From assembly GCA_037176885.1 (NCBI GenBank), contig JAWWNJ010000060.1:1240001-1304000 (forward strand): a DNA stretch of 64,000 nucleotides, read 5' to 3'. The notes beneath the pieces are model-generated. The model was not told the DNA's origin, did no database searches, and saw only the letters and a list, made by a program, of their open reading frames with translations. Made by a program: the position numbers and the translations under genes. Source of the stretch: Favolaschia claudopus (taxonomy: Eukaryota > Basidiomycota > Agaricomycetes > Agaricales > Mycenaceae). How positions within the stretch are numbered: the stretch's first letter is position 1; every line of letters begins with the position of its first letter. Shown here piece after piece: positions 1-11,677 of this stretch.

Positions 1-2315
1 ATTGTTGTCATTGAGTTGGTGAGCATGAACAGCAGCGGTCTGTGCTCGCTTCATATTGCGTAGAGCGGGAGGTGGACAGGGAGACGAGGATGCGGGAAGC
101 GGAGCAACATCGGTGTGTGTCACTGGAGAATCCGTGGTACGTGCTGCTGTCATGAAAGGGCTCGGAGTGTCGTCGACATTCGAAGTCACTTTACGGCGAC
201 GTCGGAGGAACCAGAATGCCGCCAACATGAAAATGATTAAGACAAGTCCTCCAATTACCCCGCCGACGATTGCCCCGGTATTGTTTCTGTGGGATGGATT
301 ACGCATTCCCCCTGAACTTCCAACTGAAGAGGATGAAGGCGTCGCGCTCATAGATTGCGAAATAGTCGATTGTGGGCTCGCATCTGAAATGGAGTTGAAT
401 GCTCCCATGAAAAGTCGTGAGACGCTGATATTCACCTGCCGCCAAAGTAGATAATTCTGCAAAGCCAACGGCGGGTGGAGTTTGTTGAAGAACGGTATAT
501 ACATTTTTCTACCGCAATAATGAGCATCAAACATGGATGGAATCTTTCATTCAAGCACCCTACTTACCAACAATGGTGCACCAAAAATCCAACGCGGTGT
601 TTCGGTCTGACCTTCAGTTAAGGCGCGTGAAGCATTGAGAATGATTGAACCGAGGCATTGGCTACTCCTGGTTGATACAGGCCCGAGATTTATGTCGCGT
701 GGGTCGATTGGCCAAGTACGCCCTCCGAACGAAAAACTGATGTTGACGACGCTCGAACAGGCTAGGATTGAACAAAAATTGAAATATCAAAGCATGACCA
801 CATTTCACCGTAAATGACGCACGGAATTGATAAAACCCAACCGTCCCCGGGTTATCAAAAGTTTTGGATGAATTAGGTACTAACGCCCAGATTGCTTCAA
901 CTTCTGAAGCAGGGCCAATTATCAAGTTGGTTCCGATATCGATGAGCGCCTGATTCGTTGTACGATCAACGGTCAAAGATTGACCTTGTACGGTCATGGC
1001 TACGCGACAATAAGATAGTTAGCTCCACAAACTCTGGTCGTTTTTTGTAACGGTAACGCACTCGACAGGTTTAATGCCCAATAAGAATTACCGTATAATT
1101 ACGTTCAATTCGGATGTCCCGCGTCACGCACCCCCGTGTCGATCCGAACTTTGCGTTTTGGTCCCGCCGTCACGACGGTCGTTGTCGAACGTCTTGAGCG
1201 TCACGCTGAGAGAAAAAGCGTCCAAATCGTGCAAAAAAGAGAAGATTTCGCGGTTTTGAAATTTTTTTCTTCGAAATTTGGCCCCTGGTCACGCAAAATT
1301 TTCCGTTTGTCGAGTTGTCGAATCGGTTCCACGGGGTCACGCGTCACACCCCCTGTCGAATTGAACGTAATTGTACGGTATTCGTCACTAATGGCAGGAA
1401 CTCGACGTCGCCGGTGTAGAAAGATGTATTTCTACCTCCGAATGTGATGACACCGCCGGGAGACTGGGGCGGGGTGTCAGAAGTTGGGGCCCGGGTAAGC
1501 CAGAAGCTCGTCTCGTGGATTGGAAACTGATTTGAGACAGCTTGCCAGAATGGTGGTGTGTTGGTAGAGGATAGCCCCTGGAATGCAAGCCCCAAGAGAC
1601 CGGACACTTCAAGATCCAACGAACCACCTATTACGGCTCGCAGCTGCACTGTTATAACTCTCGTCAAAAAGGGGAAGCATGAACCTGTATGGCTTAGCTC
1701 ACAAAATTCCGTCGCAAGCACGCTGTATGGTCCAAGACTCAAATTATCGGTGAAAATCCAGCTCTGGAAAGTGGAAAGGCCATTTGCGAATGTGATGTTT
1801 GTGGGAGGGCCGGTAGACTTGTTCACAGCGGTAGAGGATTTGGAGGAGTCGTAGACGGATGCGCCTTGTGGGGAGGACCCAAAACATTCTGTGCATTCTG
1901 TGCCTACAACGAAGGTATCTGCGAAGGCAGAGCCCAATCCAATTGGCAGGGTCTTGGGACTAAGTATTGCGAATGTTCAATTCCATGAATATTGGGATCG
2001 GGTAACGGCGTACGGTGTACCGATGTTTAAATGTATAAAATAGCCTTGCGAAAATCCCTTAACAACCCGTTGTTTAATTCTCTTAACGGAGTAGCGCGAG
2101 CCTTAACTTGCCACATCAGTAAGTGGAAGGTCTGCTGACTGGCGAGGGGACAGTTGATGAGCGAAGTATTGGGAGTCCGGACTGAAAATGGCGCGAGGGG
2201 ACCGCTGGTAAATAGGAAGATGGACTGGCTCTGCGTGCACACCAGCGACTTTTATGAGGAGAGAGAGAAAAACGAGCGATCGTGGGGTCATGATGAGCTT
2301 CAAGTTCATCCGCAT
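1..2315 (-). pseudogene. Pepsin-like (A1) membrane protein, copy A-left, broken by a transposon
   Basis: Reads leftward from ATG 2315; its 3' end lies beyond position 1. The start is a signal peptide ending at Ala-Glu-Pro-Val-His, followed by a Ser/Arg-rich stretch, then the A1-type fold with the AIWALVP segment and, antisense to about 150-300, a transmembrane helix with a basic cytoplasmic stop. It is the inverted paralogue of A-right (23698-26714): exon 1 is 204 nt in both. The first active-site motif DTGS is replaced by GSAF; the second reads DIGTN, so its Asp remains. Exon 4 is interrupted by a 288-bp element at 1091-1378 that shifts the frame and brings a stop, so this copy is probably dead. 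The in-frame TAA near 2104 is better read as intronic, inside a GC-AG intron (2058-2111) shared with the other copies. Confidence 0.75.
1091..1378. mobile_element. 288-bp MITE with TA target duplication in A-left exon 4
   Basis: Terminal inverted repeats of 22 bp (CCGTAYAATTACGTTCAATT core, one mismatch) are flanked by TA on both sides (1089-1090 and 1379-1380). The paralogous exon of A-right, near 24640, carries the uninterrupted sequence with a single TA, so both the boundaries and the target duplication are confirmed inside the window. TA duplication and size fit a non-autonomous Tc1/mariner- or pogo-type element. Short GCGTCACGC-like motifs lie just inside both ends. No ORF of its own is evident. 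Confidence 0.85.
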
Positions 2316-2801
2316 TGTCGATAATCGAGGTACTTATGGCTATCGCCACGGTCCACCAGATTCTCGCATTGCAGACTGAAATGGCTCCTGAGAGCTTTCG
2401 GGAGCATGAGAGCGAGTCTCGGGGTTCAACACATACCTGGGAGTTATGAATGGAAGAGAAGAAGCTCAGCAACATATGACCGCGCTCCCGAGTGGCGTTG
2501 TGGAACCTATGTGAAGATGGAGCTTTGGCTGACATCAGACACCATGCTGCACTAAAAGTAACTTCGTACGGTGATACTTGAATGGGGATTAGAACGACAT
2601 CGAAGCTTTTCTTGTCAATCCCATATTCAAAACCAAACACATGACCCGGCCGCAAATCACAATAATCTCAGAGCGTATAAGTAAATCATTACTTCCAGAA
2701 TAGGTGCGCTAGAAAAAGAAAGTTCGATGAACTAGGTACATTCTTGAACGCTGATTCATGTGTTCAAGCTCCCCACATTCCTCCGCACAACGTAATATAA
2801 T
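2316..2801. other. Spacer between B-left and A-left
   Basis: About 490 bp between the stop of B-left and the start of A-left. The equivalent right-hand spacer (23253-23697) is 445 bp and retains patches of similarity, for example the stretch around the shared CTCTCAGGA/CCCGAAAGCTCTC motif. It must hold the A promoter; no clear TATA box was found. ORFs across it are overlapping shadows. Confidence 0.5.
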
Positions 2802-4571
2802 TTAGTACGCTTCAAAACCAAGAGCCAGTGCGATGAACCCGCTGGTGGTGCAAAGGGCTGTCCAGTCTACATGCTTTAGCGAAATGGAGCCTGAACTGTC
2901 GCTGCCGGTCGGAGTCGTTGACGGAGCAGTGTTGGCCGACTGGGAGACCGATGCATGGGGATCCGTTCCTGCAACATACAATGTTAGCGGACAAGAAGAA
3001 AATTAGGGCTAAGGATGAGCTCACCTGCACCCAACGCAGATAGCTCTCCGAAACCGACAGAAGGCGGATTTTGACGAAGAACGGTATAGACATTTTTCTG
3101 TCATTTGATTAAAAGCTGAAAAATATTTGCATCGAGTCTGAATGAACTCGCCAAAAATGGAAGACCAAGAGACCAATGCACACTCGAACCCAAAGTCGCA
3201 TTGCCATACACGATTCCACCAACGCATTGATCGCTATCGGAGTTCACTGGCCCGAGATTCATGTCGTCCGGGTTGATAGACCACGACCGTCCTCCAAATG
3301 AAATATTGATATTGACACTTGTCGAACAAGCTGCAAAGGTATCTTGTTATCCAGCGAGAACAAAAATGTGCGATCAATACTCACGGAATTGGAATTCACC
3401 AGAACTACCGAAGATCTCGCTTGAATTGGGTACCAATGCCCAAATGGCCTTAACATCCGCTGGCGGGCCACTGATCCAAAAGGCGTCATCCACTCCGGTG
3501 ATAATAGCAGCTTGATTCGTCGAAGTTGTGACGCTCAGCGAGTGGCCTTGTACTGTTATTGCTGCGAGTCGAAACAATATCAGCCAGGTCCTTATTAAAA
3601 TGCAAGATTGACAGACTGGAAAGGTTGAGAGACCAGTAAGTATTGTTGCTCGTCACCGGCATAAACTCGATGTCGCCCGTGTACAGCGAGGTATTGGTGC
3701 CGCCAAAAGTAAAGACTCCGCCCGGTTCGGGATCTCCGAGCAGAGTATCATTTCTTCGGCGGGTAAACGAAAGCCCGATATCGCGAATGGATACCTGTCG
3801 AGATATTGCCTGCCAGAATGGGGGTGTGTTGAACGAGGATAGACCTTGGAATGCCAGACCGAAGAATCCAGCTATTGGCGTACCGAAAACGCCGCCAAAT
3901 GTTTCAATTACTTGAACTTGGGATGTTCATGCATGATTGAGGCGCGATAAAAATGGCAAAAATTCTGAGAACGCACAAACATCTGCACCCAAGGCAGTAA
4001 ATTGCCCCAAACTCATCGTGTCAGTAAAATTCCAGGTGGTTAGTGTGATGGGTTCGAAGGTATTGGTGATTACGATGGGTTTGAAGGTGGCATTCTTGGG
4101 ATTACCGATGGATTTGTTGACGGCCGAGGAGGATTTGGAGGAGTCATAGATTGATGCGCCGGCAGCGCTGAAACATGCGCCACATTCACTCCCAGCAATG
4201 AAGATATCCGCAGTCGTGGTGGTCAATACGAGTTCAACTGTTTGCGGGCTGCCCATCTCAATTGAGTTCTATAGACGAAGGAAACAAGAGAATTGGACTC
4301 ACGGGGTCCCAATATCCAGCGGAATATAATAAAGAACAGCATCCTAAGCATAATGATTAAAAGTGAGACCATACCCAAAGCTAGGACTTGCCAGGGACGA
4401 GAAAGCGGAGTCTGACGATTGCCGTGGCGAAAGCGGCGGCGAATAGGAATCTGTTTTGCGATTTCGTGCGGTGGACCGCTTTTGGAATATGGGCAGATGG
4501 ATAGGTTCTGCACACAACCCGGCGACGAGCGCGAAGACAATAAGCCAAGTGCAAAATGTAGGTCGAGGCAT
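2802..4571 (-). CDS. Pepsin-like (A1) surface protein without catalytic Asp, copy B-left
   Basis: Eight exons (4571-4392, 4343-4303, 4248-3977, 3916-3617, 3561-3385, 3330-3152, 3097-3025, 2968-2802) sum to 1389 nt, 462 residues, all in frame. Exons 1 to 7 have exactly the same lengths as in B-right. A signal peptide (FALVAGLCAEP) is followed by the A1 fold with IGTPPQ and AIWALVP landmarks. The first active-site triad DTG is TTT (VLTTTTADIF) and the second site reads IITGVDD, so neither catalytic Asp is present; activity is not expected. The C-terminus is a Ser/Thr-rich stalk plus a short hydrophobic tail ending FEAY, like a GPI-attachment signal, weaker than in B-right. Introns 1 (48 nt) and 6 (54 nt) start with GC (GCAAGT, GCGAGT). 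The intact frame suggests selection for a non-proteolytic role, perhaps binding; that role is inference. Confidence 0.82.
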
Positions 4572-4689
4572 CAGGAGAGGTGTACTCCACTAAACGAGCC
4601 GTGGATCTTCCTCGTACTTATGGCGCGAGCCTCTCGCGGAAGGGACGTAGATATGATGCTGAGAAATATGGATGAACATATTATTTCAC

Positions 4690-6330
4690 ATTATTTCAGA
4701 AGAGGGAAATGGGGTTTTTCAGCTTCCAGAACCCTCCGGCATCCTCCCGAGTTTGTCATGAGCAGAGGATGTGTGAGAGGCGCGACATTCCAGCTCACAT
4801 TATCAGGAACAGTGGAGATCAAGTTCGCGAGAAGATCAAGCGCGGATGGTTCGGTGTATCCACTGTGACATGCAGAATGAACGAGTTATGTCCAGGAGTT
4901 GTGGAGAGCCGTACTTGCCTCAAGAGAGTCGAACACGTGTTGCCCTAGTTGCTCCAAGCCGCAAAGATACCAGTGAAAGTCCACCTGACCGGGGCGAGTG
5001 AGTATCCAAAGCGGGAGCAAAACACTCTGGAAACATTATGCGAAGTTCCGCAGACGTCAGGAATAACGGGCTGCAGGACTGTTTCAGGATCTTTTGCTGC
5101 ACCCAGCAAAGCGAGTCGATTTGGCGGTGCATATTCATCGGCGAATGAATCCCTTGACGCTGTGCCCTCTCGGTAGCAATAGGATATGGTGGATCTGTGG
5201 GAGATTGAGACCATTCGATCCCAAATATAAATTCGTTCAAAGGACTGGAGTGGTAATCGCGGGAGAACATCACGCTCTCCCATGGTGTGCTCCATGAGGT
5301 CTAATGAATCGAAACCCACTGCGATATACAGAATGGAGCAGTTTGGGACCGGCGACGGTACGGCCGCCTCAGCATTCGAATGGATCAAAAAAGCAAAATT
5401 CTTTGCTTCAAGTAACGTGAACACTCTAAGTGCGAGGCCGAAGCCGGAATGGATGATATACACAAGTAAATTGGAGTTGCATGGGAACTGTATTTCAATT
5501 GTGAATTGGGTCAAGTGATTGAGGAAGAAAGAGAGTGCACATGAGTACTGGAACACTATCAAACATCCAGCGGTTCGGAAGAATACGTCAACTTCAAGTG
5601 ACGGGTACATGCACAGTCTACATCGATGGCTCCATCAGCGAATGAATCAGGTTGGCGAATGTCGGGGAGGGAGCCGTCTGCCAGAGATGCTGAGAGGTCT
5701 GGAGGGGACATGCAGCCGGCCTCGGATAGAAGGGGCATAGCCTGGGTGCATGAAAGAACTTGAAGAAGATATTATAAATACACACAGAGAGTGTGTTCAC
5801 ACAAGGGCGAAAAGAGGTGAGACAGACCTCAATTGACGGTCATTGAGTGTACCTCGTCATACCCGCTAGCGAATAGAGCTCGAAACAATCTTACTGGCAC
5901 CAAGTCGTCGTTGATCAAAACCGCTAGAATTTTCGAGATCAGTTGGTACGACGCGGAGAGATAGGCGGCGTGGACGCACTGGCTGTTTGTGAAGCTATCT
6001 CACTGCATTCCAGAACAGCAACCCCTTGTTCGAGCTATTCCGGTGGTGGTATCACTCACGCGGGAGAAAACCCAGACCAGTTGGCAGTTGAACGCCACGT
6101 CAGCGAAATCAGAGAAGGACTCGAACGTCAAATTAGGAGGCCGGTTCAACGACAGCCAGATGAACGTTGACGGGGACTGGGTCGGTGGTGTTTTGCTTGT
6201 GGAGAGTCGCCAAAGAGTCGCGGCATCGTGGTAGACGGTGAGGACGAGGTGTAACGCAGTCACTTGTCTGTCACACCGGCTATCGGCTTGCCGGTGTTCC
6301 GGTTCTGGACCGATATCGATTTACGGTTTT
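4690..6330 (-). other. Unresolved coding-like region (multi-exon gene or remnant)
   Basis: The minus strand holds several stretches that look coding but that I could not join into one gene. They include a hydrophobic stretch around 6000-6263 (VTALHLVLTVYHD, WLSLN), one at 5700-5850 (ending in YLSASYQLISKILAVLIN), a 221-codon frame over 4945-5610 and a possible tail at 4745-4880. The hydrophobic part loosely recalls basidiomycete multi-pass membrane proteins of the DUF6534 kind, but this is weak. The tail segment recurs at 19340-19510 in the other arm of the inverted duplication, so the duplication copied the 3' end of this neighbour. It could be a degenerate gene. Confidence 0.3.
4745..4880 (+). 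repeat. Left copy of a 130-bp segment shared with 19360-19510
   Basis: About 85% identical by eye to the reverse complement of 19360-19510 (shared core GAAGATCAAGCGCGGATG). It adjoins the left arm of the inverted duplication, so it marks the duplication extending past the B start. In the right arm the same segment is pushed away by the element at 19519-21316. Confidence 0.7.
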
Positions 6331-7388
6331 GAGAGAGAGAAAATGAGTAGAAGATATAATGTGCTAACAACTCTGCGATTTTATCCAAACTACTGCTCGT
6401 GCCACTGGAAGCAGGTAGAAACTTAAGGTCTCTTGAGGATCAAGGAATCAAGGGGCTTGCCGTACCGGAACAGCACCATGTGATCCTCACTTAACTTCCG
6501 TAAATAACAACGTACAACACTCCTCCTTTGTTTCTCGCCCACATCATCTGGTTTTCAGTCAACTCGCTGACCCACCTCTCCATTCGCCGCCCAATCTCTC
6601 GCTTTCTTTCACGAACTCTCGATGTTGACCTCGGCCCTGTAGTCTGTTGGTGACTCCTTGCTGCCAGGCTGGCCGCTGGGACTGGTAAGAGACTAAGAGT
6701 TCTAAGTAAGTAATTTCGATTCCGCCTCAACTTCAATTCTTCGAAGGTCATTCCGACTCATCAAAATTTCCAGGCAACATAGCCAACGCTCATAGTTGTC
6801 TCAATCTTCAGCAAGCATCATTAATCATTCATCGAGTTGAACGCCCGCTGTCTCTTATGGCGCCAAGTTTCGGAGTGGGTTTCATGGCTTCCGAAAGCTT
6901 CGATTTGCACACACTGGCATGTACGAAGATACGAGGTTTTACGATTCGCGCCGAATGGAGTCGTACGCCTGCGCTGCTTTCTATCATGTCAATCATAATT
7001 GACTTGTATGCATGTCTTCTGGCGGGCGGCAGCCACTTACTCAGAGCTCAGACGACGCTGTGGAGCCTCGCTTATGACTCGATACCTACGCCATTGCTGT
7101 TACTCAATACGACGCATACCAGCCAGTGTGGAGTCGAGCGGTCTACGAGTGTGCTCTATTACTCGCTTTCTCGATAACTCGAGCCCAGATCTGAAATCTA
7201 CCTGAGTTCGTCGCATTCATTGACTATTCCGTATCCAGCCGCACAAGCTCCTAGCATACACCACACCTCACTACTTACTCGGACCACATTTTCCCTACCA
7301 TTACACAGAACATCGAGGGTATTTAGAATGGCGTACGTCGACCCATTGACATTTCGTCCCACTCACCCACTCCTGTGTTCCCATCTCC
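6331..7388. other. Intergenic, no supported gene
   Basis: Short overlapping ORFs on both strands, no recognisable domain and no clear intron structure. The stretch 7200-7388 is the upstream region of the glutathione transferase. Confidence 0.5.
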
Positions 7389-8355
7389 ATGGTGCTCACA
7401 TTGTACGGACTCGACGCCCCGCTAGGAGGAACGGCAATCGTCGCGATGACCCTTGCGGAGAAAGGGCTCCCCTTCACCTTCGTCTCCCTCGATTTAAAAC
7501 AGCGTGAACACAAAACCACCGAGTTTCGCCAAAAGCAGCCTTTTGGGCTCGTCCCTGTCCTCGTTCGTTCTATTATCCCTCCATTATCCATCGCACTAAC
7601 GATCTGGAAACGTGAATTTATTTCGGCTAGGACGACGGCGGCTTCATCCTCTACGAAAGCCGTGCTATCTGTCGCTACCTCGCGGGGAAATACCCCACGT
7701 AAGGACTGATGCTCATTCCCATCGAGCCCAAAGCAAGAGCACTCTTCGACCAAGCAGTCTCCGTTGAATTCTCCAACTTCTACCCGTATGCGCACGGAGT
7801 GTATATCGAAGGGTTGGGAAAGCCGTACGTCGGTTGTGTGAATTCTCCTTGCTCTAGACTGACAATGACTTCATATCTAATTCAAACAGAGAGTACTTCA
7901 ACCTACCTATCGACCATGCAGCGGTGGAGGGTTACACATCACAATTATCCGAAAGGCTAGATGTGTATGAAGTGATTCTTGGGAAACACAGGTTCCTTGC
8001 GGGCGAGGTACGTTCATTCGTTACCCCCTCGATTCGTTTTTCCTTCTTTCTTCAACTCCCTCCTTGCCTCGCAGGAATTCACCCTTGCAGACCTCTTCCA
8101 TTTATCATTCGGGCCTTGTCTCGAACTCGCTGGGTGTGATCTCATGACTACCAAAGGACCGAACGTTGCACGGTACGTGTGGACAGAAAACCAGTGTCCA
8201 ATTCGCTGTCTTACTGACAACATCGTTTAATCTCTTCGCCGGTATCAAGTTGGTGGAAAGAGGTTACCTCGCGGCCCTCTTGGATCGATATTTGCGACAA
8301 TGGAATTGGGGCTACTTGTGGAAATGAGGAGGGTGGAAGTAAGACCGGGGCTTGA
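7389..8355 (+). CDS. Glutathione S-transferase, with a stop in the expected frame
   Basis: Cytosolic GST-type protein: N-terminal thioredoxin-like part (LYGLDAPLGGTAIVAM, FGLVPVL then DDGGFILYESRAICRYL, the glutathione-contacting ES motif) and an all-helical C-terminal domain. It resembles fungal phi-like GSTs that conjugate glutathione to electrophiles. Exons 7389-7562, 7631-7824, 7890-8007, 8075-8172 and 8250-8355 give 690 nt. Codon 7700-7702, just after KYPT, is TAA where Lys would be expected, so the simple model is broken. The alternative is an extra 39-nt intron 7699-7737 (GTAAGG to AAAGCAAG, with a CTGAT branch-like motif), which stays in frame but is unusually short and removes a conserved loop. 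Either a recent pseudogene or an odd splice form. Confidence 0.7.
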
Positions 8356-8531
8356 TTGTCTCGGTATAATTCCCTGATTGTCCGGAAACTTCCGCACTGA
8401 ATTTTCAAATTGCGGTGTAAAGAAAATAATTGGATTATCGTGTGATGCATTTCCATCGTTCGAAATTATCTCAGTCAACTGTTTCTCGCAAGGATGCCAC
8501 TGAACGTGAACGTCACGACAAGATCTTCTGC

Positions 8532-9898
8532 TCAGAACAAGAACCTTTCTCCGATAATATCCTCCGTGAGATCCCACAGTTTCCTCGCGTTAGCCTGATC
8601 AGAGCTGTGAGGGGCGATCTTTTCGTTGGCCATGATACAATCGTCGAGATACGCCCCGGGGACATCTAGAACAATATTTCAGTTGGCAGACAACAGAAGA
8701 AAACATTATCCCGCCCACCATTCAATCTTGGATCGAATGCTGCCGCAACGGTGCTAAGTAAATGGTTATCAGGATCTGCGCGGATTCAATCAACAGTATC
8801 CTCACGTCGCAGCGCCTTGAGGGATGCTCTTCCACGGCATAGCGTCCGTGTTGGGCGTACCATCGGAACGCAATATACCTAGAAGGAATGTATAAACGTG
8901 TCTCGTTGAGTCACACAATGGACAACCCACCAATCGCTTGAAGCTCCGGTATGGATTGCTCCTTCATGTAGGTATTCGTGTGTATGACTGATTCGACGAT
9001 CATCGCTCAGCGCATTTACTGTAAATTCGAACAAGCTAGTAAACCACGTACTTCCAGGATGCAAACTATACGCATTAATTCGCCTGCCCGATCGCTTCGA
9101 TAGCTCCATCCCCATCAAGATATTGGCGCACTTGGCCTGAAAGTACGCATCCGTTGGCTGATATTTCTCCAGGCTTGGGTTGCCGAAGGTGTCGAAATTC
9201 ACGCCTGCGCAAAACGCGTGGGCGGCACTTGAAACGAAGATGACGCGAGGGATGCGGTCGGCCGTAGTGGCAGCGACGAGCTTAGAAGAGAGAAGCTTCG
9301 TGAATAGGAATGGACCGAAATGAGAGGTAGCCATTTGAGTGTCGAGGTGGTCGACTGTGAGTTTGAATGGGCCGATGGGTGCAGCGGCATTGTGGATGAG
9401 GACCTAATGTCACGATGGGTGGGTAGACCTGGGGAGGTAGCGAAGTTCGCACATGGATAGGTTCTGGATAAGTGTTGACCTCGGCGGCGGCTTTCCGGAC
9501 GGCAGCAAGCGAAGAGAGGTCAAGAACGAGAGGGCGAATGTCAGCAGTGGGAATTTCTTTTTTGATGGAAGCTTCCGATAGCTTCAGTCTACCACCGCGA
9601 GTCAGAATATTTCGGCGTATATCAGTACGTCGATTTGTGGTACAGTGCGTGCTTGCCTTTCTTCACTGTAGCCAGTGATGATAACCAAATTCGCGTGCTT
9701 TGCTAGCACTCGCGCGGCTTCAAATCCAATCCCGCCTATTGACGTGCCGGTAATTAGAACTACCAATGAATTTTATCAGCTTCGTTGATGTCCAAACCTG
9801 AACTCGAAGCACGAACCATTCTTCCCGGTGATCTCGTTCGCGAAGGCGGCAGCGACCTCTTCAGCGGTGGTGGTGAACGAAAATTCGGGCGACGACAT
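8532..9898 (-). CDS. Short-chain dehydrogenase/reductase, left copy
   Basis: NAD(P)-dependent classical SDR of the fungal retinol-dehydrogenase-like type. It starts at 9898 (MSSPEFSFTTTAEEV). The Rossmann glycine motif TGTSIGGIG follows intron 1 (9760-9816); then LIHNAAA, the SHFGPF segment equivalent to NHLGHF, the catalytic Ser (VIFVSSAAH) and the YFQAK catalytic Tyr/Lys pair. Downstream exons encode IPQGAAT, AAFDPRL and a tail LWDLTEDIIGERFLF before the TGA at 8532-8534. All motifs are present and no frame lesion was seen. It is divergently placed against its paralogue at 12152, with a transposon between them. The substrate cannot be told from the sequence. Confidence 0.85.
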
Positions 9899-10721
9899 GG
9901 ACTTTAGTGTCAAGCTTATCAGAGAAGGCTTGCTGGCGGAAGTGAGGATGTGAACGCACCCACCAGCAATTTATACCACTTTCAACCTTGATGCCCTTTT
10001 TCCCGGATGAAGTAATGCAGATGGGGTAATCCCTCGGCAATCGCCGCGGCGGTGATCCGAAGAGATAAGATTAGATCCAGGCCTTGTTGTTTTGCAAAAT
10101 GAACTGAGTCCAAAAATCAGTGAAGGAAGTACACTACACACAATTAGAAGCATACATAACTGGTTTGCTTAAAGAGGCTGAGAACTTAGCTTTCTCTCAG
10201 CCAGGACAGTACTAGTACTGTGAAAGTTTCCAGATATAGATCCTTTCTTGTTCTGACGCAGGGTAATCTTTCGATTCCAGGAGACACATGAGTGAAAGGT
10301 GTGAGCAAATCCTATCCGAACCTTGAGCGTTTCGGGCTTCGGAACCAAGCCAAGAACGGAAGAGAAAGCAGAAGGCTTGGCAGCTATTGAGTGCGGCATC
10401 GCTCGGGAATTCTGAGAGATACCAAGAGTGTGGATGATATTACCGTCATCAGTCCCGTCTATCTCGAAGCTTGCATGTTCAATCTTGAGACGTAGACCGA
10501 GGAAGAAACGTGGAGGGGATCGACAGTACGAATCTACGAAAATGACTGAGTTCGGGAGCGGTGCTGCGGCGAATCAAGTAGGACGGACTGACCGAGTTCG
10601 AAATCAGGTGGAGTCAATGGTGTAGCCAGTGTCAAAGGCAAATAACGACATTCACAGAAATCCCGAAGTCGTGCGGCGGTGGAGGAAGAGCAGAAGCAGA
10701 AGAGCAGGACGGCGTGACAGT
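9899..10721. other. Shared upstream region of the divergent dehydrogenases, left part
   Basis: No supported gene. A minus-strand frame at 10169-10399 has no recognisable domain. This segment and 11686-12151 form the ancestral divergent promoter region, split by the element at 10722-11677. Confidence 0.45.
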
Positions 10722-11677
10722 AGGCCCCCGGTCACTCCCTATTCCCCGGGTCGGATTGGCGTCCGGATTTTTGGCTGTTTTACTCTATGAAATCGGGGCT
10801 CGGAGGGCTGTTTTACTCTATAATCCGACCAAGGTAGCAAAATAATTGAATTTAATGGATTTTTCCACTTTTAGCGCTTTGGTCACCGTAAATAGAGTAA
10901 AACATCCCAGAAATTGACGATCCCGGTCGCAGATAGAGTAAATCGCGCGCAGCGCGCAGAATTTTTTTTGCTATATACAAGCCTTCAACATGATCTTGGT
11001 CAAGGATTTGCCGCGGCCTGGTGCCGGCAACGACATTGAGCTTCGTTCAAAGCAAATGCAAACATCACGTCAAAAATTTTCAGCTTCTACGTTCTACTCC
11101 TGATGGCCGGAGTCATAGAACTCGAGACCGACGTTCCCTTTGATCCTTCTGAATGGATTGGGACCAATAGGCTGTACAAGAATGTTCCCCTCCATGTTGC
11201 CGACGCGTTTAACGCGATCCGTGCGGTCCCCGAATATCTCAAGGCAATAATTCCTGCGCCGACACTCGGTATCACAGATTTTCTTGCGCTCGAGCTACCG
11301 CGGGAATGGGATGCTCAAAACAAGCTCCCAACTCAAGATCATCGAAGATGAAGGCGACTACGAGGAGCCGGAAGAAGGGAGTGGGAGCAAGAAGCGGCGA
11401 CCAAAAGCTCCCCGAGGCGCCTCGAAAAAACAGAAGAAGAAAGATCATACCGAGACATCTAAAGCCAATCCGACCCGCAGGAAGAAGGGTGGAAAAAAAT
11501 AGGTGGTTCTTGACTCTAGGCTCTTTTTGATATGAAAAACGCCGCAGAAGTCGGCCTGGTAGCACATACGCGAGGGCGAAGGGCACCAAACTTAATTTTA
11601 CCGACTTAGAAAGCGTGTTTTTCGGACGTTGTTTTACTCTATGGCCGACCCGCGGAATAGGTAGTGACCGGGGGCCT
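10722..11677. mobile_element. 956-bp DNA transposon, 8-bp target duplication
   Basis: Ends are 33-bp inverted repeats starting AGGCCCCCGGTCACT (two mismatches), flanked by the perfect 8-bp duplication GTGACAGT (714-721 of the 10-kb line and 11678-11685). The motif TTTTACTCTAT or its complement occurs four times near the left end (about 10780, 10812, 10892, 10935) and once near the right end (11630), as expected for transposase-binding repeats. An 8-bp duplication fits hAT or the KDZ/Zisupton class. Only a small internal reading frame remains, so it is non-autonomous. Confidence 0.85.
11103..11502 (+). CDS. Remnant ORF inside the 956-bp element
   Basis: Two overlapping frames, 11103-11351 and 11284-11502, together look like the C-terminal end of one protein with a frameshift or intron. 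The first is neutral (DVPFDPSEWIGTNRLY), the second is acidic then strongly basic, ending in KKRRP, KKQKKK and RRKKGGKK, resembling nuclear localisation signals. Probably the leftover of a transposase or accessory protein of the element; no catalytic motif is visible. Confidence 0.35.

Noticed and set aside
2100..2112. Premature stop (TAA) in A-left exon 1
   Set aside because: It falls right after GGCAAGT, the GC donor seen in all four copies; reading it as intronic keeps frame, so it is not counted as a lesion.
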